DNA of 64,000 nt from Dryas octopetala (GCA_963921425.1 OY992833.1:5112228-5176227); one strand, 5' to 3'. Counted from the stretch's first letter, positions 47,303-59,940 are shown. Numbers and translations are program-made. The notes: a model not told the origin generated them from the letters alone.

Positions 47303-47857
47303 ACTCTCATTCACAAAACTCACATTTGCTGATTAAAGGTTTATGCTCAAAGTTTGGGTGCCGAAAAGAACCCAAAAAATATACAGAAAAAACCCTCAAA
47401 ATTACCTGAAAAAAAACCCAACAGATCAAGCCATCTAAACAACAAAAAATCCCAATATTTGAAATAAAAGAAATCAAAAGCAAAGAACCAACACATCCAG
47501 TAGGGTGAAAAGAAAAGAAAAGAACCAAAAGCAAAAGAAAAGAGTCATCATCCAGTAGAGTGAAATAAAATGAGAGAAAGAGAGAAAGCTGACCTAGTGA
47601 GATTTGAAGCAGAGGAAATTTGAGGAAGACGATGAAGTTCGTGAGCGTGGAAGGCCTAAGCAGATTGGGTGTTGTGAAAGAGGGAGCTTACATAGCGAGG
47701 TGTATCTACACGGTGCTAGGTAAGAAGGCATAGTCAGGGGTTTTAAGAAAACCGGTGGTAGTTAGTCCCACTTAAATGTTATCCTGTGTGTCCCCAAACG
47801 TAGGATAGTGTGTTATTTAACACAATCCGGTCCTAATCCGGTGTAACAAACGGGGCC
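46005..47857 (-). mobile_element. TIR transposon, PIF/Harbinger-like (superfamily uncertain), with captured exon
   Basis: The left end GGCTTCGTTTGTTATGTCGG and right end, inverted, GGCCCCGTTTGTTACACCGG form terminal inverted repeats. Both are flanked by AAT (46002-46004 and 47858-47860), a 3-bp duplication. The 1.85-kb element has no recognised transposase. It contains a prolyl-tRNA synthetase-like fragment, a 29-bp direct repeat (ATTATCAAATACAAAAACAT at 46875 and 46922), a (GA)n run (about 47262-47297) and, at its minus-strand start, leader-like sequence. Confidence 0.65.
46455..46560 (-). pseudogene. prolyl-tRNA synthetase (organellar/prokaryotic type) exon fragment
   Basis: The minus strand encodes LIIPIWKKDDDRTVVLNAAS followed by SVKEARESAGIKV. 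The PIWKK...VLxAAxSVKE...AGxKV pattern is that of the segment before the anticodon-binding domain in plant organellar ProRS. Only about 35 codons remain, with no other ProRS segments nearby, so it is a captured or decayed exon. Confidence 0.55.
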
Positions 47858-47860
47858 AAT

Positions 47861-48493
47861 GTGTATCTGTTCTCTTCTACCAGATTAAAATCTCTACAAC
47901 TTGTGAGTGCAAAATCAATTTAAATAACCAAATGGATGGAGGAGAGATAGACAGGAGAAACAGGATCACCAAAGAGAAAAAGGAAAGTAGAAAATAGGTG
48001 TCACCACATATTAATATTTTATTTATTAATGGTCATACCACAGCTCTATATTGTGAACATTAATTATGATATTTTATTTATACGATTAAAATTATAATAT
48101 ACCCAAAAAAATAATAGGCATACTTATTTAATAATGTTGTTTTTTGAAAAATTAATGCTAATACAAATTTGTAGCCAAAAATTTCAAAAACATGTAAAAA
48201 AATATATTTTATTTTTACCGAACAAATAAGTAAAAGACACTTTCAACATTATGTCCATTTTAGTAATTATAAATAGCCACAACAGTTTTACATTACAATT
48301 TACTAAACACCTTTATACTGCTTTTTGTACTCATAATACTTTTGAAAGCATAGTTTACCAAACACTCAACTATTTACTTCACAGCTCACTTTATTTCACA
48401 GTATTTTTTTCTCAGAACAATTTTTTTCCACAGCAATTCCAAACTAAGCCTTAATCTACCAAAAAGAAACAAAAATGAAAAAAAGGACTAGCT
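47861..48493. other. UGT 3' flank and intergenic
   Basis: AT-rich, no gene recognised. Near 48270-48450 there are CCAAACACTCAACTATTTAC-type phrases common in small non-autonomous transposons, but no matching terminal repeat was found. Confidence 0.4.
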
Positions 48494-49909
48494 TCAATCG
48501 TAACAAGCTTCTTCAATCTGATCAATAAAAGCCTTAAAATTCTTATCAGAAGAGCCACCTTCACTCACAGCCTCACGAGCCAACTCCTTCCATTTCTTTG
48601 CATTCCTTCTCATTTCCTCCCCACTCTCCCCACTCCCCATCACCAACTCCAAACACCTCCTAATCTCCTCACCCACCACAATCCCCTCCTCATTTGGTGC
48701 CACCCTCACCCCCGTCCGCCACGTGTCCTCGATCAACTTGGCATTGGTCCCTTGGTCCGTCCACTGAGGGAACGCCACGACAGGCACCCCCGAAACCAAG
48801 CTCTCCAAAGTTGAGTTCCAACCACAGTGTGTCACAAAACAACCCAACGTAGGATTGGACAACACCTCCAATTGACTGCACCACGGGACTATAGTCCCGA
48901 GCTTCTCCAGTTCCTCTTGGCAACTAAGCTTTTCTTCCACCTCATTATTCTCTTTTTCTCGAATCACCCACAAAAATGGACGACCACAATCCAACAACCC
49001 TTTTGCAATTTCCTCCATTTGTGTCGTCGACAGCACCGAAATGCTTCCGAACGACACGTAGATCACTGAATTTTTGGGCTTTGAGCTCAACCATTCGATG
49101 TAGTCAGAGTCCTTGGAGAGTTGAAATAGATCGCCTCCAAACGACTTGTCGTTCGGATCCTTGCCGTCCAAGAAAGCAGATGGAATCAACGGCCCGATTC
49201 CAATAAGCTTGTACTTGTTGATTGCTACTAAGGCCTCGGGCTCTAGTGCGTCGAAGGTGTTCACTAGTATGATGGGGTTGCTTTTTTTCTCGAGCTTTTG
49301 GAATTGTTCATCGAACAATGGGAGGGCGTAATTGTACGGATTTGTATCCACCATGAAGGAGGGAAGGTCACGGCTGGTGAGGGAGAGTGGCAGTCCTGGT
49401 AATTCTATTGAACATGAAGGGGCGTTGTTAATATTAGGTTTGTCCTCGATGAGATCTTTGTACCCGTTAAAGTAATAGTAGTAGATGTCGAACACTGTGG
49501 CTGGTTGAATCCAAACGAGCGCGGATGGGAGCTGGAGTTCACGCGCCACCTCACCAGCCCAAGGAAGGATTAGGGTATACACTACACAAGTGTAAGGGTT
49601 GCCCTCGTTGGTGCTTGACACGATGAGGTCACTGACGGCTTGGGAACCACGATGTCGGAGCTCGGACATGTATCGATTGAAGTCGTTACAATCCTTGAAC
49701 CCTTTGTCGTAGCCATCAGAGAAAGTGGCGAACGTCAAGCCATGATGAGGAGTTGAGGAACTGTTGGCTATGCGGCGATGGGCGGAGAGGGACGTGACGT
49801 AGGTGACATGCGCGCCAGTAGTGCGGATGAGGCGCTTGGCGAATTGGAGGGAAGGGTTGATGTGGCCTTGAGCGGGAAATGTTACGAGAATGAAGCGGTG
49901 GTGTGACAT
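48494..49909 (-). CDS. UDP-glycosyltransferase, UGT75 type
   Basis: Family 1 glycosyltransferase (GT-B fold, cytosolic) that moves a sugar from UDP-sugar to small acceptors. UGT75 members act on crocetin, anthocyanins, flavonoids, benzoates or hormones, and the acceptor cannot be told here. A single intronless frame of 471 residues, normal length. The catalytic His is H16 in FPAQGHINPSLQ. The PSPG box runs from residue 343 to 386: WCSQLEVL, THCGWNSTLES, then GVPVVAFPQWTDQ. Its last residue is Gln, which usually goes with UDP-glucose. VYTLILPWAGEVA carries Thr where UGT74-type enzymes have the activating Asp of VYDSFLPWA, as in other UGT75 sequences I recall. WIQPATVFDIYYYYFNGY and YVSFGSISVLS are further family marks. 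The start follows the UTR in GCCGCCATGTCA context. No lesions seen. Confidence 0.92.
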   Translation of the reverse strand: MSHHRFILVTFPAQGHINPSLQFAKRLIRTTGAHVTYVTSLSAHRRIANSSSTPHHGLTFATFSDGYDKGFKDCNDFNRYMSELRHRGSQAVSDLIVSSTNEGNPYTCVVYTLILPWAGEVARELQLPSALVWIQPATVFDIYYYYFNGYKDLIEDKPNINNAPSCSIELPGLPLSLTSRDLPSFMVDTNPYNYALPLFDEQFQKLEKKSNPIILVNTFDALEPEALVAINKYKLIGIGPLIPSAFLDGKDPNDKSFGGDLFQLSKDSDYIEWLSSKPKNSVIYVSFGSISVLSTTQMEEIAKGLLDCGRPFLWVIREKENNEVEEKLSCQEELEKLGTIVPWCSQLEVLSNPTLGCFVTHCGWNSTLESLVSGVPVVAFPQWTDQGTNAKLIEDTWRTGVRVAPNEEGIVVGEEIRRCLELVMGSGESGEEMRRNAKKWKELAREAVSEGGSSDKNFKAFIDQIEEACYD

Positions 49910-50102
49910 GGCGGCGGTTGAGGTTTTGGAGGCCCGTGGTGGAGCGTGAAGTTTGTTGCAAGTAGAAATGATAAGGCAAGTACGTGTAGTGTGATGTATG
50001 GAAATTGAAAAATATAGATTTGTGGGGGCTTTAGCTAAATGAAGTAGAACTCTTCTTCTTGTGTAATTGGAAAATGCAAAGATGGGGAGAGGATGTCAAG
50101 AC

Positions 50103-50109
50103 TTAAATA
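50103..50109 (-). promoter_or_regulatory. TATA-like box of the UGT gene (putative)
   Basis: On the minus strand TTATTTAAG lies about 195 bp upstream of the UGT start codon, in CCCTTATTTAAGTC. It would give a leader of about 160 nt. The assignment rests on position and composition only. Confidence 0.35.
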
Positions 50110-50566
50110 AGGGATTGGGCAGAGGAAAAGTGACGTTTGTGGTGACGAACTGAAGATGGTGGAGACAAGCTGAGATTGGCTTGTGAGTTGTAATATGTGG
50201 TCTTGTATGTTTTTGTTTTTTCTATTCTCTTTCTTTTTTGCTAAAAAGATGTGGCCTTGTCTTACTCTTCAGGTATCATTTTCAGTCGTTCATCGAGTTC
50301 AATACCACATGACATGGACCAGTAGTTCTGACCTGTTCAGTGAGACAAGTAAATTCAGTCACCACAGCTGATTAACACATGTGAAGTTAGGGTAGGGCTT
50401 ATTATTGTATTATATTTTTTTGGTAAGTAGGGTATACAGGGTTCATTTGGTATGACGAATTTAGATTGGAATGGACTAAATATGATATTGGTATTAGATT
50501 GTACTATATTGTAATGAGGGGGAAGTTCTTTGAACTTCCTTAGCACCATTTAAGCATGATGTAATT

Positions 50567-50778
50567 TTTTGGGTAACCGAGGATGTTTTGTGCCAATTTT
50601 TGTGCATCAGACTAATCTTCTGACCGGTTAAAGGTAGACAATCCACGCCGGATCTAAGAGATTCACAAAAGATTTTACCTCTCTTGATGCCTGGCTTCAA
50701 TAGTTAAACTGGAGACTCGAACTCGAATACCTGGGTTTACAATTACACATTCGAACTAACTCCTCAAATACCTTGGAG
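50567..50778 (-). mobile_element. SINE with 17-bp target duplication
   Basis: TTAAGCATGATGTAATT occurs exactly at 50550-50566 and 50779-50795. Between them, read on the minus strand, is a 212-bp sequence beginning CTCCAAGGTATTTGAGGAG. It has a TTCGAGTTCGAGTCTCC box-B-like word near its start, TTAGATCCGGCGTGGATTG in its body, and a short A tail. The length, direct repeats and A tail are those of a plant SINE. Confidence 0.8.
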
Positions 50779-50795
50779 TTAAGCATGATGTAATT

Positions 50796-52070
50796 AGTAC
50801 AACGTGAAACATACATAAAAGAAAACGCATGATTTTATCTCCTTGCTAAATAATATGAATATGTGAAATGACACCAAATACTCGATTTGTATTATTCAGC
50901 CCAATATGATATTTTAGCTTCTCCTTTTGACTCAATATAAGGTGGTTAAAAGAAAAAAGAGGATTTAAATTTAAAAATAAGGCCACATAATTTTAATCAC
51001 TAAAGTTAATTACAAGCTCCTTACATATATGGTTAGTTTTCAACATATAATTTTGATTATTTTTACCCGCCTTCCTTATAAGTGTAATTTTTTAATATAT
51101 AAACTAAAATAAACTTCCTAAGGAAACTAATAAAACTCCAAATAATGCGAAAATTCCCTAAATTAAACTTCAGTGCATTGTTAAATTTTTTATTTCTTAT
51201 ACATTTCAAAAAGATCACGCTAATTGGGAATTGTGCCTTGATCATGCCTCTGTTTAGGCCATAAATTGGCATTTACCATGACAAGATGATCGGAGAAGAT
51301 AATGAATAAAATAGAGAAGCCGACCTATATCTTTTAATTGAGTTTTCAACAAGGAGGCCTAGGTGAGGAATAAAATCGAACACTTGGCGTGCGTTGTTTT
51401 CTTTGAACTAAGAGAGCTCAAAGGGGGCTGCTATGGGGTCCCAAAATCACAAGAGGACAATCAAATAGCAGTTGGGTGTTTGGTTTGAAGTAAGAAAATA
51501 AGAGCCTAGTGTCTTAGGCTGGGTGCAACTTGCTGTCGTTGGTTGAAATGGCATGCAAGAGGTCTGGGCTGTTTGAGGAGCTTTTGAGGGGATGGTTTGG
51601 TCAGTAGGAATGAGGTAGTCGCGTGAGCTTTGGATGGGTGAGTATTAGATAACAAGGCTGGGTTATTTCTTTTCGTTAGTGTGGCTTAAGCAAGGCCATG
51701 GGTTGTTCAAAAATAAAAGGATAGTTGGGAACAACTAAGTGATCAAGTGGGCATAAGCATTAGAATGTCTTTGTTGCACGGGCGGTTTGAATTTTAAAGA
51801 AAACAAAAGGCATGCCATTGAGTGGCATTGATATTGGAAGCTTACAGGTGTTATTGGAATCTCATATATATATATATATATATATGTGTGAATAATTAGT
51901 TATGTGGCCTATATTATATTATATTATATATATATATATATACACTATAAGTCAAAGGAAGATAGCCAGCAAAGTGGCATTAACCACACAGACATATATA
52001 TAAGTCTGGTAGGTGGCGTTAATTGTATAGTGTAAATATCTAGTTGTATGTGCATATATATGTATATATA
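50796..52070. other. intergenic or old repeat sequence
   Basis: No gene recognised. From about 51780 repeated AGTGGCATT words (51826, 51971 and again 52527) suggest an old repetitive element into which the next MITE was inserted. TA microsatellites lie at 51865-51883 and 51905-51942. Confidence 0.35.
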
Positions 52071-52480
52071 GAGGCCCTTTCAATAAGGGATCCTTTATTT
52101 AGTGTTAAATGAGGGATCACCCTATGTGGCCCACACGGGTCGTTTTGTGTTAATCCAAACCGTCCATTTTTTACATCTCCATTGATAGATCATCCCTGCA
52201 AAAAATTAATCAAATCGGAAATTGTTTACCCTTTCGTTTAAGCGGTCAAAGTTTAAAACAAATGGACGAACAACAAATTCTTCTATAAACACCTAAACTT
52301 TGACCGCTTAATCGAACGGGTAAACGATTTTCGATTTGGCTAATTTTTTTGCAAAGATGATCTATCAATGAAGATATAAAAAATGAACGATTCGGATTAA
52401 CACAAAATGACTCATGTGGGCCCCATAAGGTGATCCCTCATTTAACACTAAATGAGGGATCCCTTATTGGAAGGGCCCTC
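52071..52480. mobile_element. MITE (copy 4)
   Basis: GAGGCCCTTTCAATAAGGGA on the left and inverted GAGGGCCCTTCCAATAAGGG on the right. The interior is a long palindrome with AATGAGGGATCACC and GCAAAAAATTAATCAAATCGG and inverted partners. It closely matches the copy at 36500. Flanks are TA repeats, so the target duplication cannot be delimited. Confidence 0.85.
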
Positions 52481-54540
52481 TATATATATATATCTATATA
52501 TATATACATGCAATTGGAAAAAATGGCCAGTAAGTGGCATGGCCTTCTATATATATATGCACTAATATATATAATATATTATATACATATATATTATTTT
52601 ATTGTATACATATATATGTGGTTAGATATTTGGCTTAAAACATAAATGTATATAAGTATATATATATATATTATGCTTAGCCAAATACATGTTTTAAAGA
52701 CCAAAAAGTGGTTTTTACTTTTAAGTGGGCCCAGACTATTTTGAAAAAGAGACATGGAAGTTGGCCACCCAAAGCCTATAAATACTTTATCCAGCCTCAT
52801 TTTTCTTGTTTTGTCCGGCCTCCTTCCTATTTTGTCCAGCCTCTCTCCTCTCATTTTCTACTAAAATTCCTTTAGACTATCCAGGCTATCTACACCTACA
52901 AAATATTCTATGATTAGCCTAGATTGCTTTTTTTTTTTTTTCCCATTATTTCTATCTGCCCAACTACTCTAACATTTTTTATACCCAAATACCTTCTATA
53001 TAGCCCGGGCAACTTTCTTTCCCTATATTTTTATGTTTTGATCGCCCAATCACTTCATGATTATTTCGCCCAAATATCAACTATGTTGATTGCCCAACCT
53101 TGTGAGCATGATGAAAGTGATCAATTAAAATTTATCCGGGCTATCCCGTCCTTGGTTTCAAAAGTGTTGTTCACCCACTACATGAGGCCGGAAGAAATGG
53201 CTTATATGAGGCCGGGAGAAAATGGCTACAAGAGGTTGGGCGAAAATATTTTGTGAAGTGGCTTCAAAGGCCTAGAGGAGGCCGGATTTTGGCGAGGGAT
53301 CATGAAAGTGGCTCGACTTGTGTGAGTGAAAGGCCAAAATATTTTATTGAGTAGCTCAATCCACTATGTCATATCAAATAAAAGAGTGATTCGAGTCGTT
53401 TAGAGGCCGGGTCATCTCTTTCTCGTGTTTTTATAGAATGAGTTGACCCAACTAAATGCAATTTGCTAGGCCATGTATAATTTCAAGCAAAGAGAAATAA
53501 TTTTGGCCTAGTTTGAGGCCGGGTTATATATTTAAAATAACGAAATTGGCCCAATCGAAGATAAAAATGGGCTGGGCAGTTTTATTATTGGGTATAAAAT
53601 AAAATAAAAGAGGTGATTCCAGCCTAGTTTTGAGGCTGGGTCGTTTCATTTTATTTTAATTTTTTTAATTAAGCTTGGGTCTCAATATTTGGGCTGAATT
53701 TTTATTAAGCTAAAGCCTCAAAGAGTTTGATTAAACCCGAAAGCTTCTTGATGAAATTTCTTAGCCAATAATGGCTCTGCCCAAGTTACATAAGGATTTC
53801 CCATCCGCCAAGAAGTTCTACTTAAGCTAGAATTCCGTCCAAGTAAAGAGTTCAAATTTGGAAAGGATTCTGATCGACCATTAATGCTCAAGATCACGTG
53901 GTTATCAAGGAAGAATCCAGTCGAATCTTAAGTTCAAGAGAGTTCAAAACCCATCCGTACGAGGAGTCTAGAGGGAATTCCGGGCCAAGTAATGGCCTAT
54001 TGCTATCCTAACCCTTATATATAGACGCATTCAGAAGAGAAAAAGAGGACATTCAACACACAGCAATCAACTCACAAATTTCTCAAGCTCTCAAGAATCC
54101 ACCACAAAGTTCTTTTGCTTTCGATTTTACTTAGTTGCTACCGTTCAAGGCGCTTTTAGGTTTTCAATAGTTCTAGTTCACTAGGTTTGTAGCTCTGCCA
54201 TCATCCTTCCCAAAGGCTTGTGGTATCGATTTAGTTTTGTTCTTTACTTTCATGCAACTTTGTTTGTCTTTATTTCAACTTGAATGCAATTTTTCTTTCA
54301 TTCGCCCTCAATCTAATGCCTGCTATTTTTATTGTTTCTTTGAATCTTGAAGTTAACTTGGTTGGTCAAAATCGAATTGAGTTTCATTATATTTTTGTTA
54401 TCCATAGATTCTTTATTTTGCTTGGGCACTTGCACCACTTTATACACGAAAACGGACCCAAGCGTTGCTCTTGGCCAATCTTGGCTAAAAACAAGTGAAC
54501 AGCCTCAAACAGTTCCAATTTCCATATGTACACGTCATGG
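52481..54540 (+). mobile_element. LTR-type sequence with promoter-like block (ends not defined)
   Basis: Repeated AGGCCGGG-type words run from 53180 to 53650. CCTTATATATAGACGC near 54010 looks like a TATA box, and it is followed by a leader-like CACAGCAATCAACTCACAA block and a T-rich stretch. This order resembles U3-R-U5 of a long plant LTR. No coding domain, primer site or paired repeat was found, so it may be a solo LTR or an old fragment. Confidence 0.3.
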
Positions 54541-55759
54541 TAGGCACTTAAAAACACTGCATTTTTGTGATTCTGTTGGAACGTACCATAATAAGGGTAA
54601 ACACTCAGTTTCAAAGAATATAAATTATCAACTTTGAGCTGGTTCTTTGTTATTTGCATGGTCATGATCATGATCATGATGCAAAAAAAAAAAAAAGATA
54701 GTAACGTAACACTTCTTGCCTTTTGGTACATGCAGGCCGAACATATAGGATTTGTGGAGCCAACTAATGAAAAATTATTGAAACAGTACATGTGATGGCA
54801 ACACATGATATATTGATGGAGTATTATAAATTTAGTCAAATTACATTACGATCACCATGTTCAGATCCTATTTGGTTAGCAGAATGAAAGTTATATCAAT
54901 ATTTAGAAAATTTAAAAATGATAATCAGAAAATAAGAAAGCAAAATTTACTTTTCAATAATATGCTTATGTATTATATTTAAAAGTAATTCATTCTTGAA
55001 TGAAAAAAATTATATTTTTATTTTATAGTTGTGGTATTTGGTATTAAGAACTCATAATAAATGTTTTATAAAATGAAAGCAAATCCAAAAGGGTTTAAGA
55101 GTTCAAATTCTCCATTACATGGGTATCTCATACTAACGTAAAAAGGTAACACATTTCTAATAATGTGTTTATTAAAAACGACAACGAAATTTCATACCAT
55201 TTTTTAAGCTCAAAATCTATAAACCAAACAAAGTCGAAGGATATAGTTTGATTTAATATTTAAATTTTAATAATTACAAATATGGTATGGTATAATTTTT
55301 ATGAACTCTTAAGTCTTAACACCACCGCAAAAATATTACGTGCACATAAAATAAATCCTTCCCAGTTCCCAGTAATAAACACAAGCTTCAGCAAACTCCA
55401 ATTAAGTCGTTTTCGAATCCAACGTTTGATTCGATCCAAATCTGAACAATAAAACCTTAAAACGGATGTCATGCATGATGATGTCCTAAATAAGACAAGA
55501 AACATCCTTGTCTATTTCTGACGCATATTACCAAATCATGCCTTACCAAACAATTTCCTTGCTTTGTTAACCAAAAAAAAGACAATTTCCTTGCTTTTTC
55601 TCATGCATGCACACTCATCAGAAAGTTCAGAAGTTCAAATCCAGGCCCAATCGATACACCTTCACCAACACATGTTGCCAAGTCTCAATCCATTACAAAG
55701 GCCCCAGGTCTGTTCGGTTTAAATTAAAAAATTATGGATTTCAAATTAGTTCCCTTAAA
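54541..55759. other. intergenic
   Basis: AT-rich, no gene or clear repeat recognised. Confidence 0.4.
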
Positions 55760-58271
55760 TAAAAAGAAGGGAAAATTTTCTAAACATCACACATATTTCA
55801 GCGTCAGTCTTATTTCAGGACATAAATTTTGGTTTGTGTTATTAAAAGACATATACTTATAGTTTGTATTAATGTGGTACAAACTGTTACTTCTGTTGAG
55901 ATGCACATAAACTCTTTTTAAAGGGCAAAATTGATAATTCACCTAAAAAACAATAAATTTATTAAAAAAATTAAAATTACCTATATACTAAAACTGAACA
56001 AAGGCAGTACTGTAGCTTAGGAATAGTGTGTTTCCTTTTTTGCCCCCTTTCTTTTTTTTTTTTAGTTGCTTGCCATTGTAATTAGTGGGTTATTTGGGCC
56101 TGTTTTGGTCCTTTTGTGTCCCTTTTTCTTTTTGCCCTCCTTTTTTCCGTTTTTTTACGGCCCCTGCCATTGCTTTCCTTTTCTTCTGTTTCCTCTCTCA
56201 CTCTTTTTTTTTTTTGATCTGCTTGCCATTCTGATAATACCAAGATTGGGTCTGCCCTTTTTTGTCATTCACCCTGATTAATGTTAGACAGCCCAAAACC
56301 CGGAACATATTGGAACACCCTCATCTCACGCGCCTCTCTCTCTGTTCTCTTCGTTCTCTCTCCTTCCGCCCCCTTTATCCGGCCGTATCTCCACCGTCCG
56401 GCGACGTATGCCGGCGATATGGGTCCCGATTTCTTCCTCTTCTCTTCCTCTTCATTTCTATGGTATTTGATTAACCCAGAAATTATGCCAAAACTCGAAA
56501 AGACACCCAAACCCGATCGAGTCCCCCGGCGGCGATCCGTCAATTCCGGCTGAGTTGGGATGTCGGACCGGGTGGGTTTTGTTCCTCCCATCGTTCTGAG
56601 GATGATGGTGTCTTCAAATTGCTCAACCGACCGCCGTGCACGGAGTTTCGAGGCGGAGAAGTCCGGCGGCCTTCCGCTGCCGATGTTGGCGATTCCGGCG
56701 GCGGATGGTGATGATTTTGGTCGGGTTTTGCTCCTCTCTTCCAGGCCTTTCTATTGGTGTGCTTGATCTAAGTCAATTGGGTCCCGAAATGAAAGCTCCA
56801 ATTCGAACCCTAGCTCCGCCGCTGCCTCCGTCACCTGCGACGGCTTCGGTGACTTTACGCCTCAGGTTTTGTGTGAGTTTTACTCCTCTTTGTCTACTAT
56901 GTCTAATTGTTGGATCGAATTGTTCAATTGGTTGTGAAATCTATATTTCTAGGTTTTGTACCCACTGCCACCACGATTCCCGCCGTGTGTGGCGGCGCCG
57001 GTGACTTGATTTCTATGTTTTAATTTCGGGTTCCCATACTTTCTTGGATTTGAAGATTGGTTTCTTTTTTGGGGTAAGGTATGGTTTTTTTTGCTGAAAT
57101 TCAAACAAAACTAAAACCAGCAAAACTAAAACATTTTGAATTGTTAAGTTTGAGAAATTTTGAGAAATTGTGAATTTTGGGTTAGGCATTGCCACTTTCT
57201 GTTCTGAGCTTGAATTTAAGATTTTTGGTATATGGGTTTTGTTTGTTTTAGTGTGGATAATGCTGTTTTGACAAACAAACAAAACAGAAAGTGGTCCAGA
57301 TTTATCTCGATAATGCTGGTGATCTGGTAATTGTTAGCTATGCATTAATGATCTTATCAAATGTATGTGTATGTATGTGTACGTGTACTTTCTGATCTTC
57401 TGTTAAAATTAAACAAGTATTTGCTTTGTGCAGGAACTTATTGCCAAGAGCATTGAATCTTCAGACCTTAACTTCTCAAGATCCAGTGACACCTTTTTTG
57501 ACGCAAGGTTCTTAATGCTAAACTTGAGCATTGAATAAACTTCAACGTTGTAGGCCTATCCTCTGGTTTTTCCTGGACACATAATAGTGAGTGTCAAATT
57601 CTAGCAAGGTTCGTATTCTAGCTGCATAAACTTGCAACATTGTAGGCCTATTCTCATAAACTTTTCCTTTTTTTTGATATTAGCATATCAAATCAGTTCC
57701 TTTTCTGGTGATGTGTATGAAATTGTTATTGGCATATCAATTTAATCCAATTGGTTAAGATTCATAGCAGATAGCAGATCAAATTGGCTTTACTATCTAC
57801 GATTTAATAACAATTTGATCAATTGATATGCTATCTGCAGATCAATTTAATCCAATTTGATCTGCTTGGACCTTCAGCTGGTGTTTATTAATTAAATCAA
57901 TAGTATTGCAGAGAAATCTGTACACTTTCCTGGTGGTGGTTAAAACATTAAAATCCATGTTTATCTCATCAAAACTACAGTACTGATATGAAGATCACAA
58001 ATAAGTAAACAATCACTGAAATCCATATTAATAAATTAAGCAGGACTATCAGATCAACCTATAAACAGTATAAACCCTTTCTAGATGACTCAGGGTTAGA
58101 TCTGTTCTGAGTTACCATATAATCAACTACAGTAATTTCTCAAAGAACATATGTTTTCCGAGAACCTGGGTTACCCATTTCTCTTAACTATCATCTAATA
58201 AACCTTTTAGTTTCTGTAGCAGACCACAATGTTTGAGGTTTATTTGCCAAGGTTTGAACCTCAGCACCAAA

Positions 58272-58272
<1 letters not shown>

Positions 58273-58319
<47 letters not shown>
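58273..58319. repeat. (GA)n microsatellite
   Basis: About 23 consecutive GA dinucleotides inside the Helitron. Confidence 0.9.
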
Positions 58320-58323
<4 letters not shown>

Positions 58324-59324
58324 AGCCAACATTCTACTGCCACTGTTTTGCCACTTTGGAAAATTGGTGCTCCTCTGATAGGTTGAAAGATACTCTTTGA
58401 ATCAAACAGTAACAGAGAAATTCATAGTTTTGAATTAAGTTCTTGCATTATCAAATTACATTTGATGCAACCTTAAAGGTTTTTTCATATTGACTCCTAT
58501 ATAGTGCTGAAAATTCATGAATATATATTTGTACATGGTAAAACTTAAATCGAAAAGCTTCTGTTAAAGTACTATAACAAAGCTAATACATGTTAGTGCA
58601 ATTGGAAAGAAAGGCTGCATAGATGGTAATATATGTATCTCACTTCCAATGTACCAAGTTGAAAATGCAGGTATATATGCTATTTTAAACAGTAAGATAT
58701 TAGGATTGAGTTATTTAGACATACATTGACAACTGTTGCTGTCAACACCTTAATGCTGACTTTAGATAAAATATGGAACAAATCTAAGTAGTGATCAAGT
58801 CATTGCGGTGAAATTAAATTAAGTAAGCAGATTTCACACTAAGAAATCATTTTTATAATGTCAATATGTCCCAAATGCACAACTTATCTTTCTTAAAGAA
58901 AGAAAATAGAAGTGTAGCATTTCAATTCATTCTAGATGTTCCTCTAGATGTTCTCAATTAAGAATATACTGTAGGATTTGACCACTATTGTAAATATTCT
59001 AAAATGTATAGGACATGAATAGGATTGGACAAAGAAACAAATTAATAATTATCACTACTTTGCTTGCTTAATCAAACACAAAATGAACAATGAAACATGG
59101 GATGTTTTGTCATCATTAGTCGACCGCCATATATTTTTACATTAACGTAACTGCACAATACAACAAACGAAACATTTCTCATAAAATTCTAGCTACTATT
59201 ATGCAGTTCATAAACTTTCCTGAATAACAACCTTGCTAGAATTCTACCTAGAATAAGAACATTTCATGAACCAATTTTGGCGATTGTGAATGTCAAATTT
59301 ATGCAATTCATATCATTTATGCAG

Positions 59325-59650
59325 TTATGGCACTGATTACCATGACACTCTTCCTACAGACCAAGATGCACCATCATTCAATAAATGACAGATTAATTTT
59401 TATTGGTGCTTTGTTCTTCGCTGTGGTCACAAATTTGTTTAATGGGTTGTCAGAGATTTCGATGACCATTGTAAAGCTTCCTGTTTGTTACAAGCAAAGG
59501 GACCTCTTCTTCTACCCTGCATGGGCATATGCTCTTCTAACATGGATTTTCAAGATCCCTTTAGCAGTCTTAGAAGTAGCAGTGTGGTGGTTCCTTACCT
59601 ACTATATGATTGGATTTGATCCAAATATTGCATGGTCTTTCTTCTTATAA
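59325..59650 (+). pseudogene. PDR-type (ABCG) ABC transporter exon fragment
   Basis: Translation VMALITMTLFLQTKMHHHS, LNGLSEISM-like FNGLSEISMTIVKLPVCYKQ, RDLFFYPAWAYALLTWIFKI and TYYMIGFDPNIAW match the first ABC2 membrane domain of full-size PDR transporters. Three hydrophobic helices are visible. An acceptor TATGCAG precedes it, and the frame ends at a stop just after SFFL where PDR proteins continue. No nucleotide-binding domain is nearby. About 108 codons of a protein of about 1400, so it is a captured exon. YKQRD retains the family motif, but VCYK replaces the usual VFYK. Confidence 0.85.
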
Positions 59651-59851
59651 AAGCTATATACCTTTTTCAGTTCTCTGTGTTACGCTTTGAAATGGATTTT
59701 CCAGACTAAGCAGTTTACCTTGGTGAGTACATTTTATTATACTAGATTGAGTTAGTGTTCAATTTTTCTATTTCTTTTCCATTATATTGCTCATTCTGTT
59801 ATGCAATTATAGAGAAAGTGAAATATATTAATCTTATTCTTTGTTTCTCAG

Positions 59852-59940
59852 CAGCTTATGATGAAGAAGAATCTGTTGCAAGGGCATATGATTTAGCTGC
59901 ACTTAAATACTGGGGAACTTCAATTTTCGCCAGCTTCCCG
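59852..59940 (+). pseudogene. AP2/ERF (AINTEGUMENTA/WRI1-like) exon fragment
   Basis: [21 protein letters not shown], then TSIFASFP, is the end of an AP2 DNA-binding domain. [10 protein letters not shown] is the hallmark of the AP2/ANT/WRI1 subfamily. The fragment lies between a TTTCTCAG acceptor and a GTATGA donor, as one natural exon following the VYLG micro-exon would. GTSIF replaces the usual GPST. No other AP2 part is nearby. Confidence 0.8.
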
